DNA from: Thermodesulfatator sp.
GTDB lineage: Bacteria > Desulfobacterota > Thermodesulfobacteria > Thermodesulfobacteriales > Thermodesulfobacteriaceae
Direction: 5' to 3'
NCBI GenBank assembly: GCA_003978075.1
Contig: QOAM01000133.1
Location: 1-20,759, forward strand
DNA length: 20,759 bases
Shown piece by piece: positions 6,934 to 14,840 of the stretch. A program made the position numbers and the translations under genes. The notes under the pieces are model-generated. The model did not search any database. It saw only the letters and a program-made list of their open reading frames with translations, and was not told the origin of the DNA. Within the stretch, counting starts at the first letter, position 1. Every line of letters starts with the position of its first letter.

Positions 6934-7934
6934 TACCTCTGATAAAAGTGGCCGGGGAGGCCCTGAATCAGGCCTTCCATTTCTAGTTCCAGTAAGGCTT
7001 CCGCGAGTTGGGACACCGAAAGGCCCGTGGCCTCTAAGATCTCGTCGAAGTGGCGGGGATAGGGCCCCAAGGCCGCTAAGACCTCACGGGCTTGAGGGGA
7101 GAGATCTTCTGGGGAAGGCCCTGAGGAGGTAGAGGAAGGGGCCTGCTTCCCCGAGGTGATTCCTAGGATCTCCAGGACCTCCTCGGGAGAGGTCACCGGA
7201 TGGGCCCCTTGCTTAAGGAGGTAGTGCACACCGGCACTCTGGGGCGAGAAGATGCTTCCAGGAACAGCCAGGACTTCTCTTCCTTGATCCAGGGCCATCC
7301 CGGCCGTGATGAGGGCCCCGCTCCTTTCCGCCGCCTCTACCACCAGCACTCCTAAGGAAAGCCCGGAGATGAGGCGATTGCGCCGCGGAAAGCGCCACCT
7401 CTCCGGCCGGGCCCCAGGAGGAAACTCCGAGACCAAAGCGCCGCCGGCAGCCAGGATTTCTTCCGCTAGGTGCCGGTTCTCCCGGGGGTAGATAACCTCC
7501 GGCCCGGAGCCTAAAACCGCTACGGTGTAGCCCCCAGCAGAAAGGGCCCCGCGATGGGCCTCGGTGTCCACCCCCAGAGCTAGGCCGGAAACGATTCCTA
7601 CCCCGGACTCGGCCAGCCTCCTGCTCCACTCCAGGGCCACCCGACGACCATAAGGAGTGGCCTTTCGGGAACCCACCACCGCCAAAAGCGGGATCTCGGT
7701 CCGCAGGCGACCCCTTACCAAAAGAAAAGCCGGAGGGTCCGCAATTTGACGCAAGAGGGCCGGGTAGCCCTCGTCTTCAAAAAAGACCGGCTCTGCACCT
7801 ATGCGCTGGAGGGCTTCCAGGGTCTTCCGCCCCTGAGGAACCAGGCTAGGCGGGGACGCAAAGCCCGCCACCGGGGCCAGTCCTTTTTCTGCAGCCAGCC
7901 CCAGGAGGGCCAAATGCCTTTCAGGAAGTCCCAT
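6930..7934 (-). CDS. dprA: DNA-processing protein DprA
   Basis: 334-residue cytoplasmic protein that binds incoming single-stranded DNA and loads RecA during natural transformation. Seen: a helical N-terminal region, the Rossmann-like core with VGSRKATPYG, SGLALGVDTEAHRGAL, VLGSG, YPRENRHLAEEI, SEFPPG, FPRRNRLISGLS, VVEAAERSGALITA and VPGSIFSPQSAGVHYLLKQGA, then a C-terminal winged-helix domain (about 270-334, FDEILEATGLSVSQLAEALLELEMEGLI) as in many full-length DprA proteins. ATG start overlaps the upstream gene by 14 bases; overlaps sfsA downstream. Its presence suggests the lineage can process transforming DNA, though other competence genes are not in view. Confidence 0.96.
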   Translation of the reverse strand: MGLPERHLALLGLAAEKGLAPVAGFASPPSLVPQGRKTLEALQRIGAEPVFFEDEGYPALLRQIADPPAFLLVRGRLRTEIPLLAVVGSRKATPYGRRVALEWSRRLAESGVGIVSGLALGVDTEAHRGALSAGGYTVAVLGSGPEVIYPRENRHLAEEILAAGGALVSEFPPGARPERWRFPRRNRLISGLSLGVLVVEAAERSGALITAGMALDQGREVLAVPGSIFSPQSAGVHYLLKQGAHPVTSPEEVLEILGITSGKQAPSSTSSGPSPEDLSPQAREVLAALGPYPRHFDEILEATGLSVSQLAEALLELEMEGLIQGLPGHFYQRY

Positions 7935-8547
7935 GGGAAAAAATTACGTGGATTTCTCCCGGACCTAGAGAGACTTCTGCCTCCGGAGAAAGGATCTCTC
8001 GGGCCGCCGCTAGACGGTCCGCCTCTGGAGAGAGCTCCATCGGACGCCATCGAAGACAAAGCTCGGCTCCTTCCCTCCGAGCCCGGAGCTCGGCCTCCAG
8101 TTCTCCCTCTTTTTCGCCCAGAGCGGGAACAAGGGCTCCCAAAAGGGCGCAAAGGCCGGCTCGGAGCCTCCTGCGGGGAAAATATAGATGGAGATCTTCC
8201 AGGTTTAGGACCTTTTTTACCCGGTGCTTGAAAGCCAGATCAGCCTCCCAGAAGGCAATTTCTTTTTCCAAAAATTCCTTGAGGGACCAAGGGCCCTCTT
8301 CCTCCGAAGAGAGATCTTCTTCAGCTGCCATCAGGAGATTGATCAGACGGTAATGGTGCCCTTTGAGACGCTCCAGACTCTCTTTCAAAATCTTACGGTC
8401 CTCTTCCGCCAGGCGAAGATGGTCCAGACGATTTTCCAGAAGCTCTACCTGCATGAGAGCGGCCTGCAGGGGTCCGCGCAGGTTATGAAGATAACCCCTG
8501 AAAAGCCACCCGAGAGCCGCCGGACGAAGAAGCTCTTGTATATCCAT
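7921..8547 (-). CDS. Histidine-kinase-like protein with DHp helix pair but no recognisable ATPase domain
   Basis: 208-residue protein, not assigned to a named family. Seen: LHNLRGPLQAALMQVELL at about 20-37, resembling a HisKA H-box with H21 as candidate phosphorylated residue, then a long second helix (about 40-80) as in a DHp hairpin. The C-terminal half (about 90-208) sits where an HATPase domain would be but lacks N-box and DxGxG motifs; only an ending like GPGEIHVIF recalls the last strand. No membrane segment. This resembles ChpT-style phosphotransferases or a degenerate kinase (inference). Start chosen at the ATG at 8547, preceded by AAGGGAAG and placing the H-box near the N-terminus; an upstream in-frame extension to 8631 is possible. 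Overlaps dprA. Confidence 0.6.
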   Translation of the reverse strand: MDIQELLRPAALGWLFRGYLHNLRGPLQAALMQVELLENRLDHLRLAEEDRKILKESLERLKGHHYRLINLLMAAEEDLSSEEEGPWSLKEFLEKEIAFWEADLAFKHRVKKVLNLEDLHLYFPRRRLRAGLCALLGALVPALGEKEGELEAELRARREGAELCLRWRPMELSPEADRLAAAREILSPEAEVSLGPGEIHVIFSHGTS

Positions 8548-8625
8548 CTTCCCTTTTCTAGGCATCCCCGAGGGAGAAGTCAAGATGGAATCTCGCGATG
8601 TCCCGAAAAGGAGCACAGCCATGAA

Positions 8626-8650
8626 CCTCAAGGCCTGAGCGGGCTTGAGG
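8626..8650. promoter_or_regulatory. Perfect 7-bp inverted repeat in the divergent intergenic region, possible operator
   Basis: CCTCAAG (8626-8632) and CTTGAGG (8644-8650) are exact inverted repeats with an 11-base spacer, in the 153-base interval between the divergent DHp-like gene and the carboxylase operon. It could be an operator or, in RNA from the plus strand, a leader hairpin. No convincing -10/-35 pair was found; the -35-like TTGAGG is part of the right arm. Confidence 0.35.
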
Positions 8651-8700
8651 AAGTCCGGGAAATGTGGTAAGGGTGCTCAAATCCCGCGAGGGGAGTCTCT

Positions 8701-10158
8701 ATGTCCAAAAAAATCCGGAAGATCCTGGTAGCCAACCGTGGCGTGCCGGCAGTCCGCATCATGCAGACCTGCCGGGATCTCAAGATCCCTACCGTAGCCG
8801 TTTACAGTACTCCAGACCGATTGAGTCTCCATGTGTTCATGGCGGACGAGGCCGTTCACATCGGGGAGGGTCCGCCGCTCAAGTCCTATCTGAACATGGA
8901 TCGGATCATCGAAGCCGCTCTCCAGACAGGGGCTGATGCCGTTCATCCCGGATGGGGTTTCCTCGCGGAAAATGCCGAATTTGCTCAACGAGTGATCGAT
9001 GCCGGTCTCACTTGGATCGGGCCCCATCCCCGGATTATCGCCCTCATGGGGGACAAAAAAGCGGCCAAGGAGATAGCTAAGCGGGCCAATGTGCCTACCA
9101 TCCCCGGCATTGAGGATCCTCCGAGTCCAGAGGCCATCCTGGAATGGATGGAACGCGAAAAAATAGATTTCCCCCTCATGCTCAAGGCCGCTCTGGGCGG
9201 AGGAGGAAAAGGGATGGTAAAGGTGGAGAAGGCCGAGGAATTGCCACAGAAGTTCTCTCACGCCCAGTCCGAGGCTTATAAGGCCTTCGGGGACTCCCGC
9301 CTTATTGCGGAAAGGTACATTCAGCGGGGACGCCATGTAGAAGTCCAGATCGTGGCCGATCATCATGGTCATGTGGTGCATCTTTTCGAACGGGAATGCA
9401 CCATCCAGCGACGCAATCAGAAGATCATTGAGGAGACCCCGGCCCCTTCTCTAGATGACGACCTACGGCAGGAGATCTGTTTCACCGCTGTGCGCCTTAT
9501 GCGGGAGATCGACTATGATTCCGCCGGCACGGTGGAATTTTTGCTGGATGCCGAGACGCGCAAATTTTACTTTCTAGAGGTCAACACGCGTCTTCAGGTG
9601 GAGCACGGGGTCACGGAGCTGGCCACCGGGCTGGACATTGTGGATCTTATGATCCAGATCGCCGAAGATAAGGTCCTCCCCTTCCATCAGCGCGATATTC
9701 AGAGCAACCGCTGGGCCATTGAGTGTCGTCTCACCGCCGAGGACCCGCGCACTTTTGCCCCTTCCTTCGGGACTATTACCCGACTCCAGATCCCCGACGG
9801 GCCTAATATCCGCATTTCTACCGGGGTCTACGAAGGGGCCGAGATACCCCCTTATTACGACTCCATGTTCATGCTCATTATGAGTGCTGGAGCCGACCGC
9901 GACCAAGCCATCCGGGTCATGGACCGGGCCCTCTCCCGGGGCCTGCGGGTGGATGGGGTCAAGACCATCGCCCCCCTCCTTATCAGCATCATTCGGCACC
10001 CTAAGTTCCGGGCCGGAGAGTTTTCTACCCGCTTTATCGAGGAACACCTGGAAGAACTAATCTCCACCTTTAAAGAGTTCGACCCTGATGAAGAGGTGTT
10101 GAAGATCGCCCGCTATGTGGCTGAGATCTCGGCCTTGGGCCCCCAAGGTTGGATGTAA
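8701..10158 (+). CDS. Biotin carboxylase subunit (pyruvate carboxylase subunit A-like)
   Basis: 485-residue ATP-grasp enzyme that would carboxylate biotin on the partner subunit using ATP and bicarbonate. Seen: N-terminal domain KILVANRG, AVYS, ADEAVHIG; GDKKAAKEIA; glycine-rich GGGGKGM in the ATP-grasp lid; HVEVQI; ERECTIQRRNQK (from residue 230); EVNTRLQVEH (from 293); and a C-terminal domain with PPYYDSM and GVKT. Length fits stand-alone AccC/PycA. Deviations from the usual consensus: NRGEIA reads NRGVPA, and YDSMxxKLI lacks the lysine. Strong GAGGGGAG ribosome site before the ATG. Followed after 30 bases by the carboxyltransferase-BCCP gene, so it belongs to a two-subunit carboxylase rather than acetyl-CoA carboxylase. 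Confidence 0.92.
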   Translation: MSKKIRKILVANRGVPAVRIMQTCRDLKIPTVAVYSTPDRLSLHVFMADEAVHIGEGPPLKSYLNMDRIIEAALQTGADAVHPGWGFLAENAEFAQRVIDAGLTWIGPHPRIIALMGDKKAAKEIAKRANVPTIPGIEDPPSPEAILEWMEREKIDFPLMLKAALGGGGKGMVKVEKAEELPQKFSHAQSEAYKAFGDSRLIAERYIQRGRHVEVQIVADHHGHVVHLFERECTIQRRNQKIIEETPAPSLDDDLRQEICFTAVRLMREIDYDSAGTVEFLLDAETRKFYFLEVNTRLQVEHGVTELATGLDIVDLMIQIAEDKVLPFHQRDIQSNRWAIECRLTAEDPRTFAPSFGTITRLQIPDGPNIRISTGVYEGAEIPPYYDSMFMLIMSAGADRDQAIRVMDRALSRGLRVDGVKTIAPLLISIIRHPKFRAGEFSTRFIEEHLEELISTFKEFDPDEEVLKIARYVAEISALGPQGWM

Positions 10159-10188
10159 ATGAATGAATTTTAAGACAGGGAGGTTTGG

Positions 10189-12258
10189 ATGGACCTCATA
10201 CGCATAAGACCCGGCATGAAACCCGCAGAGATCCTGAAGATTCTTCGGGAGTCTGATCGGGTATTTTTTACCTCTACTTCTCTGCGGGATGCGGGGCAGT
10301 CCGACTATAAAAATCGACATCGCCTTATCGATCTCAAGACCTTATGTCCCATCTACAATGAACTGGGGCTTTTTAGCGTAGAATGCCATGGGGGGGCCCG
10401 TTGGCATGTGGGCATCCTCAATCGTCGGGAAAGCCCCTTTGAGGAGCTGCGCACCTATCGACGCCTTATGCCTAACGTGATGCTCCAGACCCTTATTCGC
10501 GAGACCAATCTTTGGGGTTACCGCCCCTACCCCCGCAATGTCATCGAGTATGTAGTCTCCAGGGTAGATCTCGACCTCTGGCGCTGCTTCTCCTTCCTTA
10601 ACGACATCCGCAACATGCGCACCGTGGCGGAAGTAGTGATGGAGCGGGGAAAACTCTTCGAACCAGCCATTTCTTTTACCGACGCCGAATGGGCCGACAA
10701 CGCCTATTACCTTCGGGTAGTGGACGAAATTGTGAGCCTCTGTGGAGGCACGGAAGAAATCATCCTCTGTATCAAAGACATGGCCGGAGTAGGCAGTCCG
10801 GAACGTATTCGTAGCCTGGTCTCGGCCATCAAGGACAAATATCCGGAATTGGTGATCCACTATCACCGTCATGCCACCGATGGTTTGGCCCTTCCGGCTT
10901 ATAAGGCGGCGGTGGAGGCCGGAGTAAAGATCATCGATGTGGAGGAGGATTCCCTTTGCCGCTTTTACGGACAGCCTCCCATGCTTTCGGCCTATGCTTA
11001 CCTCACGGAAGCTGGTTTTAAGGTAAACCTCAATCCTCGACTGGCTGAACTGGCTGTGCAAAAGGTACGGGAGTGGATCAAACATTACGACTGGGCCGAA
11101 AGTCCTTTCAGGGGCTTCGATTACATGGTGGTCAAGCACCGTATGCCCGGAGGGGCCTTCCCCTCCTCCTTCGAGCAGGCGGAAAAGAACGGTTTCCTCC
11201 ACCTCATGCCCTATATCCTCGAGCTTATGAGTTATTACAACCGCATTGTGAAATACTTTGACGTGACCCCAGGATCTCAGATCACCTGGGTCACCTGTTC
11301 AGGGATTGTCAATCGTTACGCCAAGGAGCACGGAGAAGCAGGAGTACGTCACATCCTAGATTTTTTGAGACGGTTTGTCGAAGAAAAAAAAGGCAACTTT
11401 GAGGCCATGAACGAGGAAGAGCAGAAGGAGCTTCTCGAGCTTTTTAAGACTGCTCCTGGGGATTTTAAAAATCTCATCCTGGGCAGGTATGGGAAGCTCC
11501 CTGCGGGCTGGCCAGATGAGTGGGTTTATCGGAGTGCCTTTGGGGATGAGTGGCAGGAGAAGCTGAAGGAGCGCACCGAGGCCAGCCCTCTAGAGACCGT
11601 ACCGGAGCTGGATTTGGAGGCTGCCCGCACCGAACTGCGCAATCACCTGGGACGCGAACCCACGGAGGAGGAATTTATTATCTATCTCATGCATCCCAAA
11701 GATGCCCTGGGATTCTTTGACTTTTTTGAGAAATATGGTCAAAGCTCTTATGTGCTTCCCACTCCGGTATTCCGTTACGGCCTGCGCAAGCCCGGGGACA
11801 AGGTGGAATTCTTCTTTCAAGGCAAGCCCTATACCATCGAGCTGGTCTCTGTGGGGGCCGAGCACGACGGGGTTATGCATGTAGTAGTGAAGGTCAACAA
11901 CAAGACCCGGGTCTTTGAGGTAACCACCCCTAGGGTCAAGAAAAAAGAGGTGCGGATGGCCAAAGGGCCCCACGAAATAGGTTCCCCCATCAAGGGCAAT
12001 GTCTGGCGGCTGGGCAACCCCAAGCGCGGGGAGCTCAAGGTGGGGGATATCTATCACAAAGGGGAGGAGATGGCCAATCTAGAGGCCATGAAAATGGAAA
12101 CCCCCATTTACGCTCCTTTTGATTGCGTAGTGGAAGAGATTTGTGTAAAAGTGAACGAAAGTGTAGTGGAAGGCCAGCTCCTCTTTGTGGTCAAGCCCTT
12201 AGAGGAATATCGTCCCAAAGAAACCCCCGCCAACCTAGGAGAAGAGGTCAAAGATTGA
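10189..12258 (+). CDS. Carboxyltransferase plus biotin carrier subunit (pyruvate carboxylase subunit B-like, divergent)
   Basis: 689-residue protein. Order: HMGL-type TIM-barrel carboxyltransferase (about 20-330), conserved carboxylase helical region, a PT-type tetramerisation region (YLMHPKDALGFF, YGQSSYVLPTPVFRYG, about 500-590), and a C-terminal biotinyl domain with K635 in EAMKMET. Metal ligands are kept: D34 in SLRDAGQS, K196 in KDMAG, H226 and H228 in HRHATDG; R33, Q37 and R104 are kept too. But the residue matching the Asp of GGATFD is H73 (GGARWH), and the catalytic Thr/Ser of the PGGxxT/S loop aligns with P325 (MPGGAFPSS). Substrate may therefore be pyruvate or another oxo-acid. ATG with GGGAGG five bases upstream; operon with the biotin carboxylase. 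Confidence 0.88.
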   Translation: MDLIRIRPGMKPAEILKILRESDRVFFTSTSLRDAGQSDYKNRHRLIDLKTLCPIYNELGLFSVECHGGARWHVGILNRRESPFEELRTYRRLMPNVMLQTLIRETNLWGYRPYPRNVIEYVVSRVDLDLWRCFSFLNDIRNMRTVAEVVMERGKLFEPAISFTDAEWADNAYYLRVVDEIVSLCGGTEEIILCIKDMAGVGSPERIRSLVSAIKDKYPELVIHYHRHATDGLALPAYKAAVEAGVKIIDVEEDSLCRFYGQPPMLSAYAYLTEAGFKVNLNPRLAELAVQKVREWIKHYDWAESPFRGFDYMVVKHRMPGGAFPSSFEQAEKNGFLHLMPYILELMSYYNRIVKYFDVTPGSQITWVTCSGIVNRYAKEHGEAGVRHILDFLRRFVEEKKGNFEAMNEEEQKELLELFKTAPGDFKNLILGRYGKLPAGWPDEWVYRSAFGDEWQEKLKERTEASPLETVPELDLEAARTELRNHLGREPTEEEFIIYLMHPKDALGFFDFFEKYGQSSYVLPTPVFRYGLRKPGDKVEFFFQGKPYTIELVSVGAEHDGVMHVVVKVNNKTRVFEVTTPRVKKKEVRMAKGPHEIGSPIKGNVWRLGNPKRGELKVGDIYHKGEEMANLEAMKMETPIYAPFDCVVEEICVKVNESVVEGQLLFVVKPLEEYRPKETPANLGEEVKD

Positions 12259-12307
12259 AAGAGCCTAAAGTAGCTTAAATGGGGGAGCTCCAGCGCAAAC
12301 AGAGAAT

Positions 12308-13585
12308 TTAAAGGGGGGTAAGACGCTCAAGACCCCCCATATAGGGGCGTAGGGCCTCCGGGATCAGGACCGAGCCATCGGCCTGCTGGTAATTCTCCAA
12401 GATGGCCATGACCGTCCGCCCCACCGCCACCCCTGAACCATTAAGGGTGTGTACAAAGCGGGGTTTGCCTCCCCCCTTGGGCCGGTAGCGGATGCGAGCT
12501 CGACGGGCCTGGAAGTCCTCACAGTTGGAACAGGAGGAAATTTCCACGAAGCGGCCTTGTCCCGGGGCCCAGACCTCAATGTCATAGGTCTTGGCTGCAG
12601 CAAAGCCCAGGTCCCCGGTGCAAAGAAGCACCACTCGATAAGGAAGTCCCAAGAGCTGCAACACCTCCTCGGCATCCAAGAGAAGGGTCTCTAGCTCCTC
12701 ATAGGAGGTTTCCGGAGTGGTGATCTTTACCAGCTCCACCTTGTTGAACTGATGCTGACGGATGATCCCCCGGGTATCCCGTCCGTGGGCCCCGGCTTCA
12801 GAACGAAAACAAGGGGTATAGGCCGTGTAACAAAGAGGTAAGACCTCCTCCGGGAGGATTTCCTCCCGGTGAAGGTTGGTCACCGGGACCTCCGCGGTGG
12901 GAATGAGATAATAGTTCCAATCCTCGAGCTTAAAGAGGTCTTCCTTGAATTTGGGAAGCTGGCCTGTGCCTATCATGGTGGCCTCGTTCACGATGAAGGG
13001 GGGAAGGATCTCCTCGTAGCCGTGCTTTTTCACATGGAGATCCAACATGAAATTGATGAGGGCCCGTTCCAGGAGGGCCCCGCCTCCACGATACACCACG
13101 AAGCGGGAGCCTGCTATCTTGGCCGCCCGCTCGAAGTCAAGGATCCCTAAATTCGTCCCGATCTCCCAGTGGGGTTTAGGCTCGAAATCGAACTGTGGAA
13201 GATCCCCCCAGCGTTTGACTACCTGGTTCTGGCTCTCGTCCTCCCCTATGGGCACGCTTTCGTGAGGAAGATTGGGGATCTCAAGGAGGAGGGCCTCCTC
13301 CGCCGCTTCCACCTCCCGCAACTTCTCCTCCACGGCCTTAAGCCTTTCGCCTATTTCCTTGACCCGGCTTACCAAATCTGGGACCTCGTACCCTTGACGT
13401 TTGGCCCGCCCGATTTCCTCCGAAAGGATCTTTCTTTGGTGGCGCAACCCATCCGCCTCCGCTACCAGACGTCGCCTTTCGGCGTCTAGCTCCAGCAAGC
13501 GGTCCACAGGATATTCTTCTCCCCGAGTGGCCAGCCTAGCCTTCACCCAATCAGGTCTTTCCCGGATCAAACGCAGATCAAGCAC
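12308..13585 (-). CDS. serS: Seryl-tRNA synthetase
   Basis: 425-residue class II synthetase charging tRNA-Ser. Seen: N-terminal tRNA-binding coiled coil rich in Glu/Arg/Lys (about 28-105), motif 1 region (ALINFMLDLHVKKHGYEEILPPFIV), TGQLPKFKEDLF, PTAEVPVTNLHREE, motif 2 with FRSEAGAHGRDTRGIIRQHQF, EISSCSNCEDFQARR, and motif 3 with NGSGVAVGRTVMAILENYQ. Length is typical. GTG start with a strong GGGAGG six to seven bases upstream. It converges on the carboxylase operon across a 49-base gap in which no terminator hairpin with a T-run is visible, and is divergent from dapF. Confidence 0.98.
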   Translation of the reverse strand: MLDLRLIRERPDWVKARLATRGEEYPVDRLLELDAERRRLVAEADGLRHQRKILSEEIGRAKRQGYEVPDLVSRVKEIGERLKAVEEKLREVEAAEEALLLEIPNLPHESVPIGEDESQNQVVKRWGDLPQFDFEPKPHWEIGTNLGILDFERAAKIAGSRFVVYRGGGALLERALINFMLDLHVKKHGYEEILPPFIVNEATMIGTGQLPKFKEDLFKLEDWNYYLIPTAEVPVTNLHREEILPEEVLPLCYTAYTPCFRSEAGAHGRDTRGIIRQHQFNKVELVKITTPETSYEELETLLLDAEEVLQLLGLPYRVVLLCTGDLGFAAAKTYDIEVWAPGQGRFVEISSCSNCEDFQARRARIRYRPKGGGKPRFVHTLNGSGVAVGRTVMAILENYQQADGSVLIPEALRPYMGGLERLTPL

Positions 13586-13844
13586 CTTGGGCCTCCCTGA
13601 GCAAAATCTCTGCCGGGGAACCGGGACATAAATTCTTTTAGGAGCTCTCCAAGCCCTCTCTATCCCTACCCTATTTTAAGCTTTTACTAAACTCTTTTCT
13701 AGAGAACGACTTGCCTCATTTAAAAATTTCGAAAGCTTCTCCTTGAATATTTGTCCTCGCCCTTCTACTACCTCGATACAAAATCTGGGATAAAATGGGC
13801 TGAAAGAGAGCGGTGCTTGCAAGAATAGAGGGATGAGGAAAGGG
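13586..13844. promoter_or_regulatory. Divergent intergenic region serS/dapF
   Basis: 259-base AT-richer interval without a credible gene. For dapF, a TAAAAT -10-like hexamer at 13791-13796 and a TTGAAT/TACTAC pair (13743-13748 and 13766-13771, 17-base spacing) are visible but neither has a good partner and consensus together. For serS no clear promoter could be fixed by eye. No hairpin riboswitch or T-box-like motif was recognised upstream of serS. Confidence 0.3.
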
Positions 13845-14666
13845 ATGAAGGAGAATTTTTCTTTTGTGAAGATGCAGGCCTCGGGTAACGATTTCATCCT
13901 GATCAACAACTTTTCGCGGGAAATCTCCGCGGAGGAGGGCCGGGAGCTGGCCCGGCGTCTCTGTCGACGGAGGCTTTCCGTGGGGGCTGACGGGCTCATC
14001 CTACTCGAGCCTCCGGAAGATCCGGCCCACGCCTTTCGCTGGCGGTTTTTCAATGCCGACGGTTCGGAGGCGGAGATGTGCGGCAACGGAGGGCGCTGTG
14101 CCGCCCGCTTTGCCGTGGAGGAGGGCTTGGCCCGCGCGAGGCTCTCCTTCGAAACCCTAGCGGGAGTCATCCGGGCGGAGGTGCAGGGCTCAAGGGTAAA
14201 GGTGACCCTCACCCCGCCTCAGGGGCTGGCCCTGAGGATGGAACTTTGGGTGGGGGAGCGGCCTCTTACCGTGCACTTCGTAAACACCGGCGTGCCTCAC
14301 GCCGTGGTCCTGGTGGAACATCTGGAGGAGGTCCCGCTAGAGTCTCTGGGTCCCCTCCTCCGCCGGCACGAACGTTTTTCTCCCGCGGGAACCAACGTGA
14401 ATTTCGTTAAGATCCTTTCCGACAGGGAGATCGCCCTGCGTACCTACGAGCGAGGGGTGGAGGGGGAGACCCTGGCCTGCGGCACCGGGGCCGCGGCGAG
14501 CGCTCTGATCTCGACAGAGCTGGGACGGACACATTTCCCGGTGCGCGTCCACACCCGGGGAGGAGAAGTCCTCACCATCCATCGGGAGGGAGAGACCCTA
14601 CTCTTGGAGGGCGAGACCCGCCGTCTCTATCGAGGGCTCCTTCACCGCGAAGCCCTCCTCGACTAG
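13845..14666 (+). CDS. dapF: Diaminopimelate epimerase
   Basis: 273-residue cofactor-independent racemase converting LL- to meso-diaminopimelate for lysine and peptidoglycan synthesis. Seen: N-terminal KMQASGNDFILI, GADGLILL, FFNADGSEAEMCGNGGRC with catalytic C79, NTGVPHAVV, AGTNVNFV, and the second catalytic C212 in GETLACGTGAAAS following YERGVEGE. Two-fold pseudo-symmetric family length matches. Start chosen at ATG 13845, preceded by GAGG at six-base spacing; an in-frame ATG four codons upstream is less well placed. No lysine gene neighbours are in view. Confidence 0.97.
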   Translation: MKENFSFVKMQASGNDFILINNFSREISAEEGRELARRLCRRRLSVGADGLILLEPPEDPAHAFRWRFFNADGSEAEMCGNGGRCAARFAVEEGLARARLSFETLAGVIRAEVQGSRVKVTLTPPQGLALRMELWVGERPLTVHFVNTGVPHAVVLVEHLEEVPLESLGPLLRRHERFSPAGTNVNFVKILSDREIALRTYERGVEGETLACGTGAAASALISTELGRTHFPVRVHTRGGEVLTIHREGETLLLEGETRRLYRGLLHREALLD

Positions 14667-14840
14667 CCCTTCCTAGAAGAGGCCGGCGGAACTTGGGGTA
14701 AAGGGAAAGGGTCTAGAGGTACCTCCAAGGAAGGGACTTCCGTAAAAATTTTTAGGGGATTAAGATGGATCTTTAGAGAGATTTGGAGATAAAGGGGGCT
14801 TAGGGCTTCACCCCCAACGAAGGTCTCAAGGAGGTATGAT

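Noticed and set aside
10342..11202. 286-codon open frame antisense to the carboxyltransferase
   Set aside because: No recognisable motif, and the opposite strand carries an unambiguous carboxyltransferase; treated as a shadow.
13676..14212. 178-codon minus-strand frame overlapping the dapF start
   Set aside because: Composition is biased to Ser/Arg, there is no family resemblance, and it covers the certain dapF gene.
14724..14756. Hairpin GGAAG-GGA-CTTCC followed by AT-rich sequence as dapF terminator
   Set aside because: A 5-bp stem with a 3-base loop and A's before the T-run is too weak to call.
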